A DNA stretch of 64,000 bases from Psilocybe azurescens (lineage: Eukaryota > Basidiomycota > Agaricomycetes > Agaricales > Agrocybaceae), in contig JAJIRX010000512.1 of the NCBI GenBank assembly GCA_023853785.1, forward strand, positions 248,001 through 312,000, written 5' to 3'. Positions 1-12,586 of the stretch are shown here, piece by piece (the first letter of the stretch is position 1; every line of letters starts with the position of its first letter). A program made the position numbers and the translations under genes. Below the pieces are notes generated by a model. That model did not search any database and was not told the origin of the DNA. It saw only the letters and a program-made list of their open reading frames with translations.

Positions 1-1
1 G

Positions 2-1175
2 TCCATTCTTCACGGCATCGCCATCTTCTCAACATGTCTGCGCCTTGAGAACCGACGTAGAGCTCGACGCCTATGGTGGGACGACTATACTACCGTTATT
101 CCAGCTATTACCGATTGTCTAAACATCGCCACGTTATGGTTGCGTCTGAGGAATAAAACAAGTAAGAGTTCATCTGGCTTTGATGCGACATGGACCATAG
201 CTTTCTGATGCATGAGCTCTTAGTGTCCAGAGAAGAAAGAGTGCTATTCAGTTACTTTGGCTCCGTTTTCTTTGCGACGATTAATTGGTATGTGAAGTAA
301 TGGGTCATCAATCACTACTCCTATTGTCTGACCCATTCATACCACACATTTATAGGTGGTCTCGAATTAGCCTAGCCCTTGCGGTTGTTCGGATCACACC
401 CACTTGGTCAAGATCACGACGACTTGCTACTGGCATGACCATGGCGTTTTTTTTGTTTTTGGGTCACGCTTTTGGTCGGGATGATAGTGACATGCGCTGT
501 CCACACCGAGTGGCAGTATGTCCATTCTCAAATTCTCATCTGTGGGCCAGCCTCTCGGGTGGCAATTGCGAATACAGTTTGTGAGCTATTACGGCCTTGC
601 AGTTTCTGTGATCGACTAGTTCTAATTAGGATTACATGGGGCAGTGGACGTGATTAGCGATATCGCACTGATCGCAATACCCCTGCATCAATTATGGGAC
701 ATCAATCTTCCTGCGAACGAGCGTCTTCGGGTACGGCTGGTATTCTCTGCTAGCTCAATAACCTTAATCTCGTCTATTGTGCTCTGTACTGTCTCATATG
801 GTGGATATATCGTTGGACCTGGCGCTCTTGTGGTATGGATGATGGCCTGTCGAGCTGAAGCGAGTTACTCTTTTACAATGACATCCACAAACCAGAACAC
901 TGATTTATTTAATCAAGGAAGCTGTATGTATAATCACATCTAATCTTCTTGTTCTGGTTTGCTGGTTTCTCCACCGCATTTCAAATAACCAGGGAGAAAT
1001 TGATGCCGGTGATGTTCATATTACGCCTCATTGGAGTCGTCAGGAACCTGTGAGCAAAAGATCTACGCCCATTTCTCTTGTCGGTTTGTCCCTATCAGCT
1101 CTGGAAGTGGCAGGTATGCAAAAAACAGATAATTTATCTTCGGGTTGTAGTGGAGAAACAGAACACGACATTTGA
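2..1175 (+). CDS. Fungal rhodopsin-like 7TM membrane protein, 5' truncated by window edge
   Basis: Read as five exons: <2-161, 224-287, 356-580, 645-863 and 922-1175 (TGA), with GT-AG introns of 58-68 nt. The product has the layout of the fungal rhodopsin-like integral membrane family: an early RLWWDDYTTV block, a hydrophobic helix with SYFGSVFFATI, then WSRISLALAVVRI, a helix ending GMIVTCAVHTEW, VDVISDIALIAIPL, and a last helix TSNLLVLVCWFLHR. A hydrophilic C-terminal tail of about 60 residues follows. Joining exon 3 across its length needs one base fewer in the T8 run at 447-454; with eight T the frame changes inside a membrane helix. This is either a sequencing indel or a disabling mutation. 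The role is unknown; members are plasma-membrane type proteins without established ligands. The family call rests on motif order and hydrophobicity only. Confidence 0.7.
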
Positions 1176-2550
1176 TAATTTATGTCTTCGTTGTATTTTT
1201 GGACGTTGTTATATAGCACCTATAAACAGCGTAAATGTCCAGGCTATATATATTATCAATGGATTTCTTTTTGATGGACACATTTTTGATCCCCAAACAT
1301 TAATTACTTCATTGCCACTCAAGATCCTGCCACTATCAGTACTGCCTTCGACTCGAAAAGGCACTCGAATGTAAAGGAGGCAGAGGCGCTGTACAAGCTG
1401 ATCCTGGTATGCAGAACCGCTCTCGAGCGTTCATGCTGTCCACTGCTCAAAGTGTCTCCCTTTCCTCCTTCCTTCCTCCCTCTATTTGCTCACCGAGGTG
1501 GACCCCTAGAGAACCGCGTGGTATCCCTGGCTGGGCAATATGGCCAAGGCCAAGATGTGTTCTCTTCCCCTCCCTGCTTTTTCTTTCTCTTGTTTCCCTT
1601 CCTACTGCCTCCTCTTCCCGTCTGCTGCCTGCCTCGCCCCCTCCCTCTCTGGCCATGTTCCCTGTTCTCTCTTCCTCGTCCCTCTGATCCCTCCCTAACC
1701 CCTACCGCGAGCCAACGCTAACCCCCCACCCTCAGACATCCCTAGCATCCTCCCGTACAGCCGCTAACACCATCTACTGCTCACCATCCCTCCAAGTCCA
1801 GCTTGACCTCCAGTCCGGATCCTCCATGCCGAGGAGAAGGATTATAGCACCATGTATTCGTATTTCTTCGAGGCGTTTGAGAATGCTAATGCGTTGGGGG
1901 AAACTGAGGGGAAAGGAGGGAAGTATATGCTGTTGTGTAAAGTCATGTTGAAATTTGGTGGGTCCTCATTGTTGGCTATCATGCTCTCTTCGGCATGTTT
2001 TTTATGCGTCAATGGATGTGTAGACGAGACATGTAGGCTCGACCCCATCCTCGCCTTGTCCTTTTTCTGTTCCTCATATGCTCCGTGTCTCTGCCGAACT
2101 CATAACTGACGTTCCATTCTATTCCACCCTCCTCTCCCCTCTCTTTCTCTCTCCCTGCTCCGTCGAATCATGTTACGTTGCGCACAACGCCTTTGCCATC
2201 ATCCACTCACCCATTCACCGGGTGCTCTTCAACTCCACTTTGTTGTAAATCCGCCAAAATTCCCCTTCCAAAAGCCCTCCCCACAAAAACCCTCCACAAA
2301 CAACAGCCAGAAGCCGTGAACTCCCTTCCACCCATCAAACTTGCCTTTGCCCTCTGCTACGTCTTACTCCACCTCGTGGGGCATCGAAAGCATGTGCGCA
2401 CGCACCGGAAGCGCAATTTGCAGGTGTTTCAGAGTGTTCGTTTTAAGGGAGTACTCGTATCGGGTATCGGGTTGGTGAATTTTTGGTTTTGGTTCTTGAG
2501 GGGATTTTTGAGGCATTTTTACTTTCTGTGGACCAAGCGTTGTATTTGGA

Positions 2551-2574
2551 TCTTACTCTTACTCTTACTCTTAC
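2551..2574. repeat. TCTTAC x4 microsatellite
   Basis: Four perfect copies of a 6-bp unit inside a pyrimidine-rich stretch. Confidence 0.9.
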
Positions 2575-3212
2575 TTTTCTTGTGCTTTTTCTGGTCCCAG
2601 CTGGGCGTGGGTGTGGGCGGTGTGCCTTTTTTTGTGCGTGGCGCTGTCGTAACGCTATCGTGTCGCTGTCGCACTTTACCCCGCCGCCGTCTTTTGCTTT
2701 TGCGTTAGTTACAGTGGACGAGATGGATAGATGAGATGGATGGATGGATGATGCCTGCAATTGCGGGTGCGGCGGTGGTGTAACATGCTCAGGTTCTGGT
2801 TCTGGCTGCGGTCCTTCAAGCGGCTCATGTTCTTTGTCTGGGTTCTGGGTTTCGTTTTCTTTCTCTCCTTTCTGTCTCTTTCGTCTGTCAGAACTTCAAC
2901 TTTTCTTTACTCGGAGTCGCATGGGCACGGGTGCGCAGGGGTTCTGGCCTTAGCTTGCGAGGCGAGCTGGGTGGTGGATCGCTGACGAATTCAATTCACG
3001 CCGCGCATTCGTGGGTGGTGTGTGCGGGTGCGGTTTTGAACTGTAGAACGGTTGGTTGGTGTGCTTTCTCTTTCAACGTACGCTCTGTCCAATAGGTAAT
3101 GTCTACTACATCCCGACGCACGCTGTTACGCTGCGTCTGCGTCTTTGTTTGTTTGTCCTCTGTCCTTCATCCTTCGTGCATCGTGCATTTACTTTCTTCA
3201 TTCCCATTCCTC

Positions 3213-3232
3213 GCACCGCACCGCACCGCACC
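3213..3232. repeat. GCACC x4 microsatellite
   Basis: Four perfect copies of a 5-bp unit. Confidence 0.9.
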
Positions 3233-3863
3233 CTACTTCTTCCTCTTCCTCTTCTTTTCCTCCTATACTCCACACCAGAACTACAACTCCAACGATCCGC
3301 ACACATCTCGCCGCGTTATACGACACGCTGTATGCTGTCCGAGGTGAGGGGCAACCCAATCTCAATCAAGATGATCATCACGTCCTATTTGCATTCCTAT
3401 TCTGCCATGGAGGGTCGTTACTTACCGTATGGTGCCTCTTCCTTCTTTCGCGATGTCCCTCTCGACATCATCTATCTATGATATGCAACGATCCTCCCTC
3501 TTCATTCAGATTAAGATGACTCTGCGTAGGAACAACAAGCACCGTTGACTTGACTTAGTGACTGGCTCCGCCCGAGCCACCCGGACAAACACGGGCATTC
3601 TCACAGCGATCCTGCCGCATGGACTCGTCAGACTGAAGGTAGAACAATCTTCGGATGTACAGCGATAGCGACTCCTCCCTCTGTATCTTTACATATAATA
3701 CATCCACCCCACGATGGAACGTACTCCTCCGTTGAGGAGAAGCCTATGCACCGATTGGTCCTTAGGATGGTCCATTTCATTGGTTACGACTTTCACGCAT
3801 GGATAACTGAGTTCCACGAACAAGTGTTGGACAAGGAGGCAAAATCAGTCATTAGGTACATAG

Positions 3864-3985
3864 GTTCCAGAAACGGAGCTGTGGGTTGCTCGGCCCGTCG
3901 GGTCGTTCACATTCGGGGCTCGTCCGCAACCAACTCGTTCTCATCCAGTAGATACGACTCAACTACAACTGTTCCTCTCATATTT
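3864..3985. repeat. Relic of the 5' flank of a fifth CC-gene copy
   Basis: The block holding GCTCGGCCCGTCGG, CCGCAACCAACTCGTTCTCA and ACTCAACTACAACTGTTCCTC aligns with the upstream flanks of CC copies B (about 18,940-19,040) and D (about 43,670-43,770). Here it directly abuts the 2-kb duplicated block starting near 3,981, and no CC coding sequence is next to it. It is best read as a leftover of another duplication event. Confidence 0.55.
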
Positions 3986-6000
3986 ATACACGATTTGTTC
4001 CCATAATCCATATCAGCTTATAATGAGACGGTATATTCTCTAGCACCTGAAACCCGAATTTTGTTAATTGTGAGAAAGTTGTATAGCTGATAGACCTCTT
4101 CTGAGAGTGTGCACCCCGAGGTTGGATGCAATCTTAATTTGTTCGTTCATTTTATGGTGATCACCACAACCCCAAACAATTGCCTGCAAGTCTAGACTTT
4201 GGAACATGTGTTTCATAACGAACGCGTAAAATCCAGTGCGTATATGTGTCATGGACTAGTTCTCAGGGTTCAACAGTTTCGCTTGTATGAAGCTTGACTG
4301 AGCATACTACCAACAGTAGCATAGCTTTAGTCTGAGAGCACATAAATTCGTTCTCTAGAAATCGCGATGTACACAGGATGCTTGGTCCTTCCATTTATTC
4401 TGCATCTTTGATATGTTCATCTCGGAGACCTACCTACCCCGTATGCTCCTCTTAAAAAAGTACAGTGGTTGGTTGCCAACAGAAAACGTTTGTTTTATGT
4501 CCATTGGTGACGACCCAGCTCAGTTCGTCCATTTCATTCTAGAAAGGTGGAACGATTCGAGCTCTCTATCGCTTTAGTGCTGAACTCCGGAGTCGGAATT
4601 CTTGAAACTCAGAAGCTATAGCATCGTACGGAATATCAGCCTTCTTTAACGTCTAGTGTTTCAATACGGAGCATACCGTAGAGCCTACGCCGTACTTTAT
4701 AGATATCAAACTCTGGGGCCTGAATTTCATGTGTCCACGCTAGTACATTTCAACCCCGAACCCGAATGCCAAAACCGGCCTGAATGGGCCCACCTGTCTC
4801 TCCACAATTTAAGGTTCGAAATCAAAGCTCGTATACTCACACACTTTCCCAGATTCAATCTGTTAGATCATAAATGCCCATACACATTACAAGAAAGACA
4901 CCAGATTCACCGGGTCTAGGAGATTATCGCGCCTGCCGTGGTGAAACTCCGACAATTGCGGGGCTTCTGTTACAACATGATACTATTCCTATAGCAGTGT
5001 GTGCCCATATTCGACCTGTACCCAGTCGCAAGGGCAGACTTCCGAAGGATTCATTCCAGAATTGGATCGTGCCCAACACGGTGCGCCTAGCCAATCAGGA
5101 ATCAGATTTTATTGGAACGGCCAAGTATACAGTTTTTATTGCACTGTGTGCAATGAAATTTATTACTGAGCTTAGTGAAATGTCACGATAAATAAACAGG
5201 GTGGGCGCTCGAGAAATTGACGACAATGTATTAAAAACAGCCGTGTTTGATTTACTTTGACTAGATTTTAAGGAATTTCATGAAGATTTAAAATTATCCT
5301 GTTCGGACTTATCAGGAAGCAAGTGAAGTGATGCAACATAGGGACAGAACTTACGCTTATACCCCAAGACAAGACCCGCACACACTGGAGGCAGAGTTTA
5401 GTATCACTTCAGGTTTCTGAAGAGTCTCCTCTCTATCATGAGCCACGGCTTCTTTAGAATAGATCATGGAAGACGGCAGATAGTGACTCGTCATCCCTGA
5501 CTTTTTCCCCATACGGTGAACTGTGAAAGGCAGCCCGTACTACCTTTCTAAACAACGCCCTCTACATATTATTCTAGCCTCTGATACACAATATCCAACA
5601 GAGCTCTCAATAATCGATGTCCATTGACGTATCCTCCACGGAGCCAAAAATTATAGCCCGAGAAACTATGAAAGCGCTCCAGAATATAGGTGGTGGTCGC
5701 CGTCATGTAGGTCGTCACATGGGCCGCAATGTAAGGTTCGGCTTTGGCAATTCTTCCTGTCTTATAGAGCTTGTCTTGCTCACCTTCACACCGTGCCCGG
5801 GTTGAGAGTGCATAATACTGCTACACGTAGCGTGAGGTTTCAGGAACAAATGTCAACGATAATAGGGATTCGCCGAATGGAAGCAATTCACATTGCTCTC
5901 TGCGGTTTCAGAACAGACATACACATTAGATCGTGTCCGAGGTGAGTACAAACTTCACATGCGTGTATGAATATATTTATAGCAACGGCACTCTACAGTG
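3981..6000. repeat. Segmental duplication 1, anonymous block, left copy
   Basis: About 2 kb that aligns base by base by eye with 21,420-23,510 in the same orientation. Examples are CAGCTTATAATGAGACGGTA near 4,014 and 21,451, and CAACGATAATAGGGATTCGC near 5,854 and 23,353, interrupted by small indels. No reading frame is conserved between copies, so it is probably non-coding or the remains of an old element. The copies begin together near 3,981/21,420 and part company near 6,000/23,510. Confidence 0.85.
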
Positions 6001-6864
6001 ACAACTACTTAAGGTTCATATTTGGATGCTCTGCGATTTTACTATGATATGAAATTGACTCGCTTAAAGCATCAATTCCGCAGAAAGAAAGGGCCTCATA
6101 GACCACCTCACTACTGAATGTTAAGCTGACAACTCCACATTTGTCCGAGGTACTTACTAGCAGTAAATATAAATATATCCACCGCCAGGATGCATGCATA
6201 GCCTCACTTCTGTGTTTTAACTGGGACTTGATTGCCTTCGGTAATTGTAATGTCCGTATCTATAGCGAGAACTGGTAACTCATTTGCAACTTATACGCTC
6301 AAGTAACGGTTGAACTTAACCACCGACGTCAGTAGATCTATTTCTGACTCGCTCCGCCTAGTTACTGCTACTTCAACTGCCGTCATTTTTGTGGTCTTCA
6401 ACCACGACTGAAGGCATGGAACTTGTTATCCAATGTTGGAATATGACTTACATTGTCCAACTAGATTGACATTCAACAGATTTCAAAGAAAGAAAAGAAC
6501 AAGCCCGATTTGTGAACGCACTTTAGGGCGATCAAACGTTTCGCAGTTTAAAGGTGCGCACCTTATTTTGATGGAATAATGCTTAAATCTACCATCAGTC
6601 AAATCGCTCGATCTATGTTTCTGGTTCAAATTACGGCGGATGCATGGTCTGGGAAAACGAGAAGCTGAATGGATCTGAGCCGCTCAAAGCACTACATGTG
6701 GAAGAAATTGTTTTGTGTCTCGACACCGTATGTGCAGATCCCAGTATGTACCTCCCTTATTACTGCGCGTGGACACGAGCATAGATTCATCTTAAAGAAT
6801 TTTGATCGTAAAGTGAGAGAGAAGGCATCGTTGAACGAGGATTGGCCTACTCCACCATTAGCAC
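6001..6864. other. Segment present only in the left copy; no gene seen
   Basis: This stretch separates the duplicated 2-kb block from the 3' end of CC copy A. In the right copy the two are fused directly near 23,510. I see no convincing coding exon, inverted repeat or target duplication at its ends. It may therefore be ancestral DNA deleted from copy C, or an insertion in copy A. Confidence 0.5.
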
Positions 6865-9800
6865 CATCGAAGTCGACAGCGCCGCATACGCAATGTGCCT
6901 CTTCCCAAGCTGCTGCTCGTACTCCGCCTCGAACGATTCCCTTTCGCTATTGACGTCATGAACATCGCCATCGGTGTCAACACCATGGCCATCACGATCG
7001 GGGTTATCATCCGCGCCATCATCCATAGTATCAAAACTATCTGAATCAATAGCAAGGCTATGACGAGCGAGGTCGATGTCGAGGCGAAGGACACTGGGCT
7101 GGGGCAGAGCGCTGCTCGACGCCGCCCCCGCCACATGCGCGGATGCCGGGGGTGGTGATGGTAATGGTGATATTGATGGTGACCGTGATGGCGTTGGTGT
7201 CCCTGCACCAGCGCATGTTGATGCTGGCGTGGGCGAGAGAAGCGATGCTGGCAAGGGTAAGTGGAAGAATGAGGGTACGATGAATGGAGGCGAGGCGAGC
7301 TCCATCAGGGGAGCGACTGGAACTAGAACTCGGGCTGACATCTGAACAAAAGCTGGAGCTTGAGCTGGAGGTTGCATAGAATATGGCTCTGGCACAGGAA
7401 CAGGACCAGCTTCCTCCTTTGGCTGCTCGTGTGCAGCGCCCTTCTGCTCCCCATCCTCCACATTCTGCTCTAATAGCAACAACACCGGCGGCGGCATCAC
7501 GAATGGCGATCGCACCGTTACATCTCGATCTCGCGGATCTTCATCGTAATCGCCATAGTCGTTGTCGCCAGACTCTTCCTGCTGTTCGTGTTCGTGTTCA
7601 TGTTCGTATTAGCGATCACCGCCCTAACCTTCGTCATTCAGATAGCCCTGATTCCAATCTTGACCCTGCATCTCATCCAATAATCGACGCAGGCGCACCA
7701 CTTGACCACCTCCATCCTCTTCCTCTTCCTCCAACCTCTCCGAATCATGAACAGACATCGATATCACACTGGTAGCATCAGCGGCGTCGCGAGCTCCATC
7801 GACATCTCGTCGTCCCTGTCTTCGTCTTCGTTGTCGTTGTCGTCCATTAGATTCGGTACATCGGGAACATGAGCGGGAACATGAGCAGGAACTGGAACAA
7901 GTGCTGGAGGAGGAGCAGAGGGAGGAAGGGAAGCAGAGCCCGCGTGGCCGGAGAAAGAGGCGGAGATGCCGATGCCGATGCCGATGCCAGACGAGCTGCT
8001 GCTGATGAGGGCGCTCATGTTCGCGTTGTTCTGTACGTTCTGTTAAGAAAGGGAAGACAGAGAGGATCAGAAACCAACTCGAAACAAGGGAAAAAAAAGA
8101 AAGGAAAAAGGGAAAATAAAGGCGAACGAAACCGACAGAAGAACGACGAAATGTATGAAAGAGTCGATAGTAAAAGGAACTTCGCTGAAAAAATAACGAA
8201 GTATTGTACTGATAACAGAGGCATGAGTGAGAAAAAGGGCGTCGAGAAAAAACAGAATAGAGAGTCCCAAAGAAAAACCAGGCAACGAGAGACGAGAGAT
8301 GAATATCGGACGCACCTCCTGCACCTCTCCGGACGGAGCGATGCCGAGCGGCGATATCAACCGCCTACAGCCCCCGCCCGCCTGTTCAGCATAGGCCCAC
8401 TCCCGCTCCTCCCTCTTCTCGCCCTTCCTCTTCCTCTTCCTCTTCCTCTTCCTCGCGCTGAGAAAAATTTCCAGACAGACGTTCAATCCCCTCCCACTCT
8501 TCCGCCGAGTCCAGCTTCACCTTCACATCACCCACACCCACCTTCACATCTCGTTCTCTGGTCTCCCGTTCTCGCCCCTAATCCTGATCCTGCACCTGAT
8601 CCTGCACCACCGACCCACCATGCCAACGCGTGTCCTCAACCTGCTCTCGCAACCTATTCGTTAAGCAAATTAGCACCGTAACGCGTCGAACTAGATAAAT
8701 AGAAAATCCCATCCGAAAACAAAAATTTTAATTCAAAAATCCCACCTCTGCAAGCCCCTTGAAAAACAAAACCAAGATGCCCGAATTGTCAGATCTTTCA
8801 ATTTTGACGTGCGCGCGCGAGTGCGCATAGCTGCGTCCTTCCCGCTCGTCGTCCTCTGGGACTCCTGTGCTTTTCCTTGTCCGCGTTCGCCACGGAGCCA
8901 GTACCCGCCCCAGTACCTGCCGCAGAGCTGGAGCCGGGGGCAGACCCAGAAACCCTCACACCACCACCACCACTAACACCACCACCAACACCAACAACAG
9001 CACCCCGCTCCTCCAGCTCACGCGCGACCATATCAACACGCTCGCCCAGCTCGCTTATCTCCCGCTCGGGGCTTTGCAATACATGCATATATGTCTGTGT
9101 CTGTGTCTGGGGCTGAGGTTGAGTGTCTCCAGCGGCAGGAGCGGGAGCTGAAGTTGGTGATGGTGGTGGTGAAGATGCACGAACACGAACAGGATCATTG
9201 GAAGCCGATGTCGAGGTAACCGCTCCCTTGGTGCTGATGTTGATTTTGGCCGAAGAAATTCAAGGTGTTGAAGTGGCCGTCGATGAAGAAGCAGCAGCAG
9301 AGGCAGCCACAGATGTAGATGTCGCCCTCGCGTTAACGAGCTAAATTAAAAATCAAGAGGGAGTAGTCAGAGTGCGGAACAGAAGTTAACGTTTAAAGAG
9401 AGAATTAAAAATTAAAATCAAAATCAAAAGCACGGAAAAAGCGAGAGCGAAAAAGACGAGGCCATACATCGTAGATACCAGGCAGAAAGCAAAAGCGCAT
9501 ATTATGAATGAAAAGAATGAAGAGATAAAAAAATGAGAATACACAGTGGAAATATGAACGAGAACGACAGGCAGAATTACAGGAAGAGCAAAAAGAATAA
9601 CCGAAAAAAAAGCAGGGAACACTCACCCGCACACTCAACACCCTGATCTCGCGCTCGAGCATCCGGTTCTGTGCAACAGTCGAGCATCGCGATGATCTGT
9701 TCTTCTTTCGTCTCCTCCGTATCTTCCTCCATCTCCGTCTCTGTCTCCCTTAGGCTCCTCCTCCCCGTCACCTAGACCAAGACCATGTCTGCCCCACTCA

Positions 9801-10858
9801 TCCCGACCATTCTCACCGTCCTTGTGCGTATCCCTATCACTACCGCCGCGCCTCCCCTCCTACTCCCCATAATACCGCCCGTACCCATGATGCGTCCCCC
9901 TCATACAAACGCACCCCTAGAACTCCACCTCTCTCCTTGCGACTCGCGCCGCCGCATGGACTAGCGTGCGTGCGTGCGCTGCTTTTTCGGTGGAGAGCTA
10001 CATGGAGAGGATGTGGGTTATGGGGGTGCCTATTCGGTGGGGTTGGGGCTGAGGGTGGTTGAGGAGGGGTGCAAGTGGGAGCGATGTGGCGGGGTTGGTT
10101 GGCGGATGACAACGTCAAGACCTTCATGTGTAGAAACGACAGAATAGGTTAGGATATGCGTGTATGAGATTATGCAGTGTATGTGCGTTCGTACCTGCGA
10201 CACTGGACAGCTGCATCCGACTGCCAGGCCATTTATAATCATGCTCCATTTGCACTACATAAACACATCATCATCAAAAACTTGCGTTCACCCAATATGT
10301 AGAAAGGCAAAGCAAAAGAAAACCCACACACCTCTCTTAATCAGCCTCTCTACCCGCTCCCTCGACTCATCCCTCTCCCTCGACTCATCCCTCTCCCTCG
10401 ACTCATCCCTCTCCCTCTGCACACCCTCCCTCGCCTCCTCGCACGCCCGCGGCTTCCTGTGCATAGCCTCGAGCTCCCTGCACACGATCTCCTGTGCGTG
10501 TACATCGAGCGTGTCGAGCGGGTGCAGGAGGGAGAGCTTAGCAAGGTAGGTTATGCGCGTGCTGAGGAGGGATGTTATCTGGTATGTTGCGATGTTTGAG
10601 TTTTGCGGGGTGAAGGTGACAGTGAGGAGAGGGGAGGGGATACAGGGAGAGGTAGGCAGGGCAGGGAGGCAATAACCGCGAATCAGAATTTACATGCAGG
10701 CAAGGGTAGCGTAGCACTGGAAACTCACACACTTCTTTGTCTTTCTGCGCGAGCTGGGCTTCTGGCTCGCGTTCGCGCTGCTACTGTTATTGGGTGGGGC
10801 GGCGGGCCGCGTTCTGATTCACTGACACCAAAGTGGATGTTGAGGGCGGGAGTCCCAC
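6847..10858 (-). pseudogene. CC-family gene, copy A: low-complexity, coiled-coil, intron-rich
   Basis: I do not recognise this protein in any named family. Blocks shared by the four copies, in coding order, are an N-terminal QQREREPEAQLAQKDKE heptad stretch (near 10,790-10,745), an (ERDESR)3 repeat, NRMLEREIRVLSVR followed by a GTGAGT donor (near 9,630), and LQSPEREISELGERVDM then VARELEERG (near 9,060-9,000). After these come EREWAYAEQAGGGCRRLISP (near 8,410-8,350), VPDVPNLMDDNDNEDEDRDD, a His/Glu-rich EHEHEHEQQEES tract, VRSPFVMPPPVLLLLEQNV, and a Pro/Val/Ala tract leading to ERESFEAEYEQQLGKRHIAY at the C-end. Conserved GTGAGT donors and TTTAG acceptors favour the minus strand. Damage: the ancestral start ATG (10,858-10,856) is GTG, stops interrupt the first exon, and a short deletion precedes NRMLER. 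Its 3' end is also truncated relative to B and D near 6,865. Confidence 0.5.
10361..10414. repeat. 18-bp x3 tandem repeat inside CC copy A
   Basis: Three perfect copies of an 18-bp unit that encode ERDESR x3 on the minus strand. The unit length keeps the reading frame, so this is a coding minisatellite in a charged coiled-coil region. Confidence 0.9.
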
Positions 10859-11106
10859 GTCCGTTCAACTCCGAGGGTTAGATTTTGCTGAGGGGTCCGC
10901 GTTCGAGTCGATTGAAACAAATCCAAAGATCCCAGTAAAGGTTCCAAAGATCAGATCAGGTAAGGGTAAAATATCAGATAGATAGTACAGTATGTTCAGG
11001 CATATGCATAGAACACGCAAACGTTCGCGTTAAGCATTGGGCGATAGCAGGTAAGTTGAGTTGGTTTGTTGAAGGAGACAGAGTCGACGTCTGTGGTTCA
11101 CGCTTC

Positions 11107-11118
11107 TTAGGGTTAGGG
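11107..11118. promoter_or_regulatory. TTAGGG x2 (telo-box type) upstream of CC copy A
   Basis: TTAGGGTTAGGG on the plus strand reads CCCTAACCCTAA in the direction of the minus-strand CC gene, about 250 bp upstream of its ancestral start codon. The same tract sits at the same relative position in the other CC copies. Confidence 0.6.
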
Positions 11119-11959
11119 TGGCCATGGACTCCTCGGCCCGTCAGTGTCGGAAACTTCCGTATTCGTGTGGGTTCTCATTCATCCATTCAATAACCACAAC
11201 TGTGCGTTAAAACTATATACTCTCTCCGTTTCACTATGTATTCTTCCATCGATCTTGTTTTTTATATCTCTCCCGCATATCCCGAAAAGTGAGACACCGC
11301 TCGGCTGAGCAGTGGACATTCAAAATCCAAGTCAGTGTGTCCGTGTTGTCGTCGGTGAGTGTTCGCGCTGGCTCGCAGAAGTCACCTGTATCAAGCTGAA
11401 GTACTAGTATAAGTCTAATCCTGCCGCCCATTGCCACCGCCTTTGTCCCAACCACCCTTCTGTCCAATCTGGCTTGAATCTAGCAGTAACACTGCTCGGT
11501 ATTCATTCTACGTTTTCACCTTCTCAAATCAAACCTGCATGCAACCTCTCAACTTCATCTTTTGTGATGACTAGGACTGTCTACTGCAGGATAATTGAAC
11601 CACATACTTAGAATATGCGACATAGCCTCGGTACCCTCAAGATCCTTGGTGTGTCATATATAACCAATGATTGATTGTGTTTTCACATAACGACTCTCAC
11701 CAAGCCATTGCTCCTCCAGCCTTGACACACGCATGCACCGTTCTTTTGTGACCACATGTATCGTCGAATATGAAGTCCTGCATCCAATTTAATCCAGTCA
11801 CGCCCGTTGTATCCTGTCCGAGCTCCCGGACACCAACAACACCAATGATTTGGAAGACGGGATACCCCCGGGCGTCGCTGCTTCCGCATCGTCCACCCCC
11901 AAACCCTGCGCCGGTGTCATGCGGAGAGACCATGGCTGAACTTTGTACACGGCTCCGCA
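11119..11959. other. Intergenic between CC copy A and the NLR segment
   Basis: The first part (to about 11,480) is the CC upstream flank and aligns with about 27,225-27,480, including ACAACTGTGCGTTAAAACTA and GTGAGACACCGCTCGGCTGA. The remainder shows no exon or repeat I can support. Confidence 0.5.
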
Positions 11960-12586
11960 GCTTACAAGCCACTCACATGGTTCTCCGACGAGCATGGTCC
12001 AAGCGGTTCCACATCGTCGTCGAGACGCAGGTGGGGGATACATGGAAATATGAAACGAATGCTGGAGACAGTGGCGGCGGCACGGGTTCTTGATTTTTGG
12101 ATGTCTCTAAAACTACTGTCGGGGGAGACAACACTCGTCATGTGATGTTCTTGCCGAAAACCCAGCGGCATTTTTCTTACTAGAGTAGTAATAAAGCACA
12201 ATGCATTGCAACGGGAGTCAAGACATTATATAAATTTCAATTATTTCTACTGTGTATGAAACTGTGGGACTGGAGGGGTGAGATCTAAATCGTCTGATAC
12301 GTCGTGAATTGGTATAAGGGAGGCGGATCCTGCTGGTATGAAATTTGTTAAATAGTCATGACTAGTAATCGATTCGCGGTCGGTGACTTGACTTCGAATT
12401 ATTGGATGAAGTGGCATGAGAACCGTCTTTTTGTCGACGTCGGCCAGCATACGGCTACGTCAGGGGGTCCTTGGTCAGACATGCCCGACAGAAATGGAGG
12501 ATCCTTCGATAGTCTGTCAGCTTAACATGCACCGCATGCCCTTCGACAACATCCGGGATAAGGTGTCTGCCATCTCATTCGCAGAA

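Larger units (their letters stand above)
1176..3863. other. Stretch with no supportable gene
   Basis: The top strand from about 1,440 to 3,300 is strongly pyrimidine-rich (many CCT/CTT runs), which creates long unstopped frames without recognisable domains. Two simple repeats are visible: TCTTAC x4 at 2551-2574 and GCACC x4 at 3213-3232. An ORF at 1825-2109 (+) contains GKGGKYMLLCKV, faintly like the GxYMLLCEVALG strand of PARP catalytic domains, but nothing around it supports a gene. Confidence 0.5.

Noticed and set aside
1825..2109. Possible PARP-like segment (YFFEAFENANALGE then GKGGKYMLLCKV)
   Set aside because: The resemblance is limited to one strand-like motif. No upstream NAD-binding HG motif or catalytic Glu block is found in any frame, and the region is compositionally biased.
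4805..4830. GGTTCGAAATC resembling a tRNA B box (also near 22,268)
   Set aside because: No matching A box, acceptor stem or cloverleaf could be built around it in either copy.
6847..9350. Plus-strand ORFs across CC copy A, e.g. 7,869-8,681
   Set aside because: They are not conserved between the four copies, whereas the minus-strand blocks and their GTGAGT/TTTAG splice signals are.
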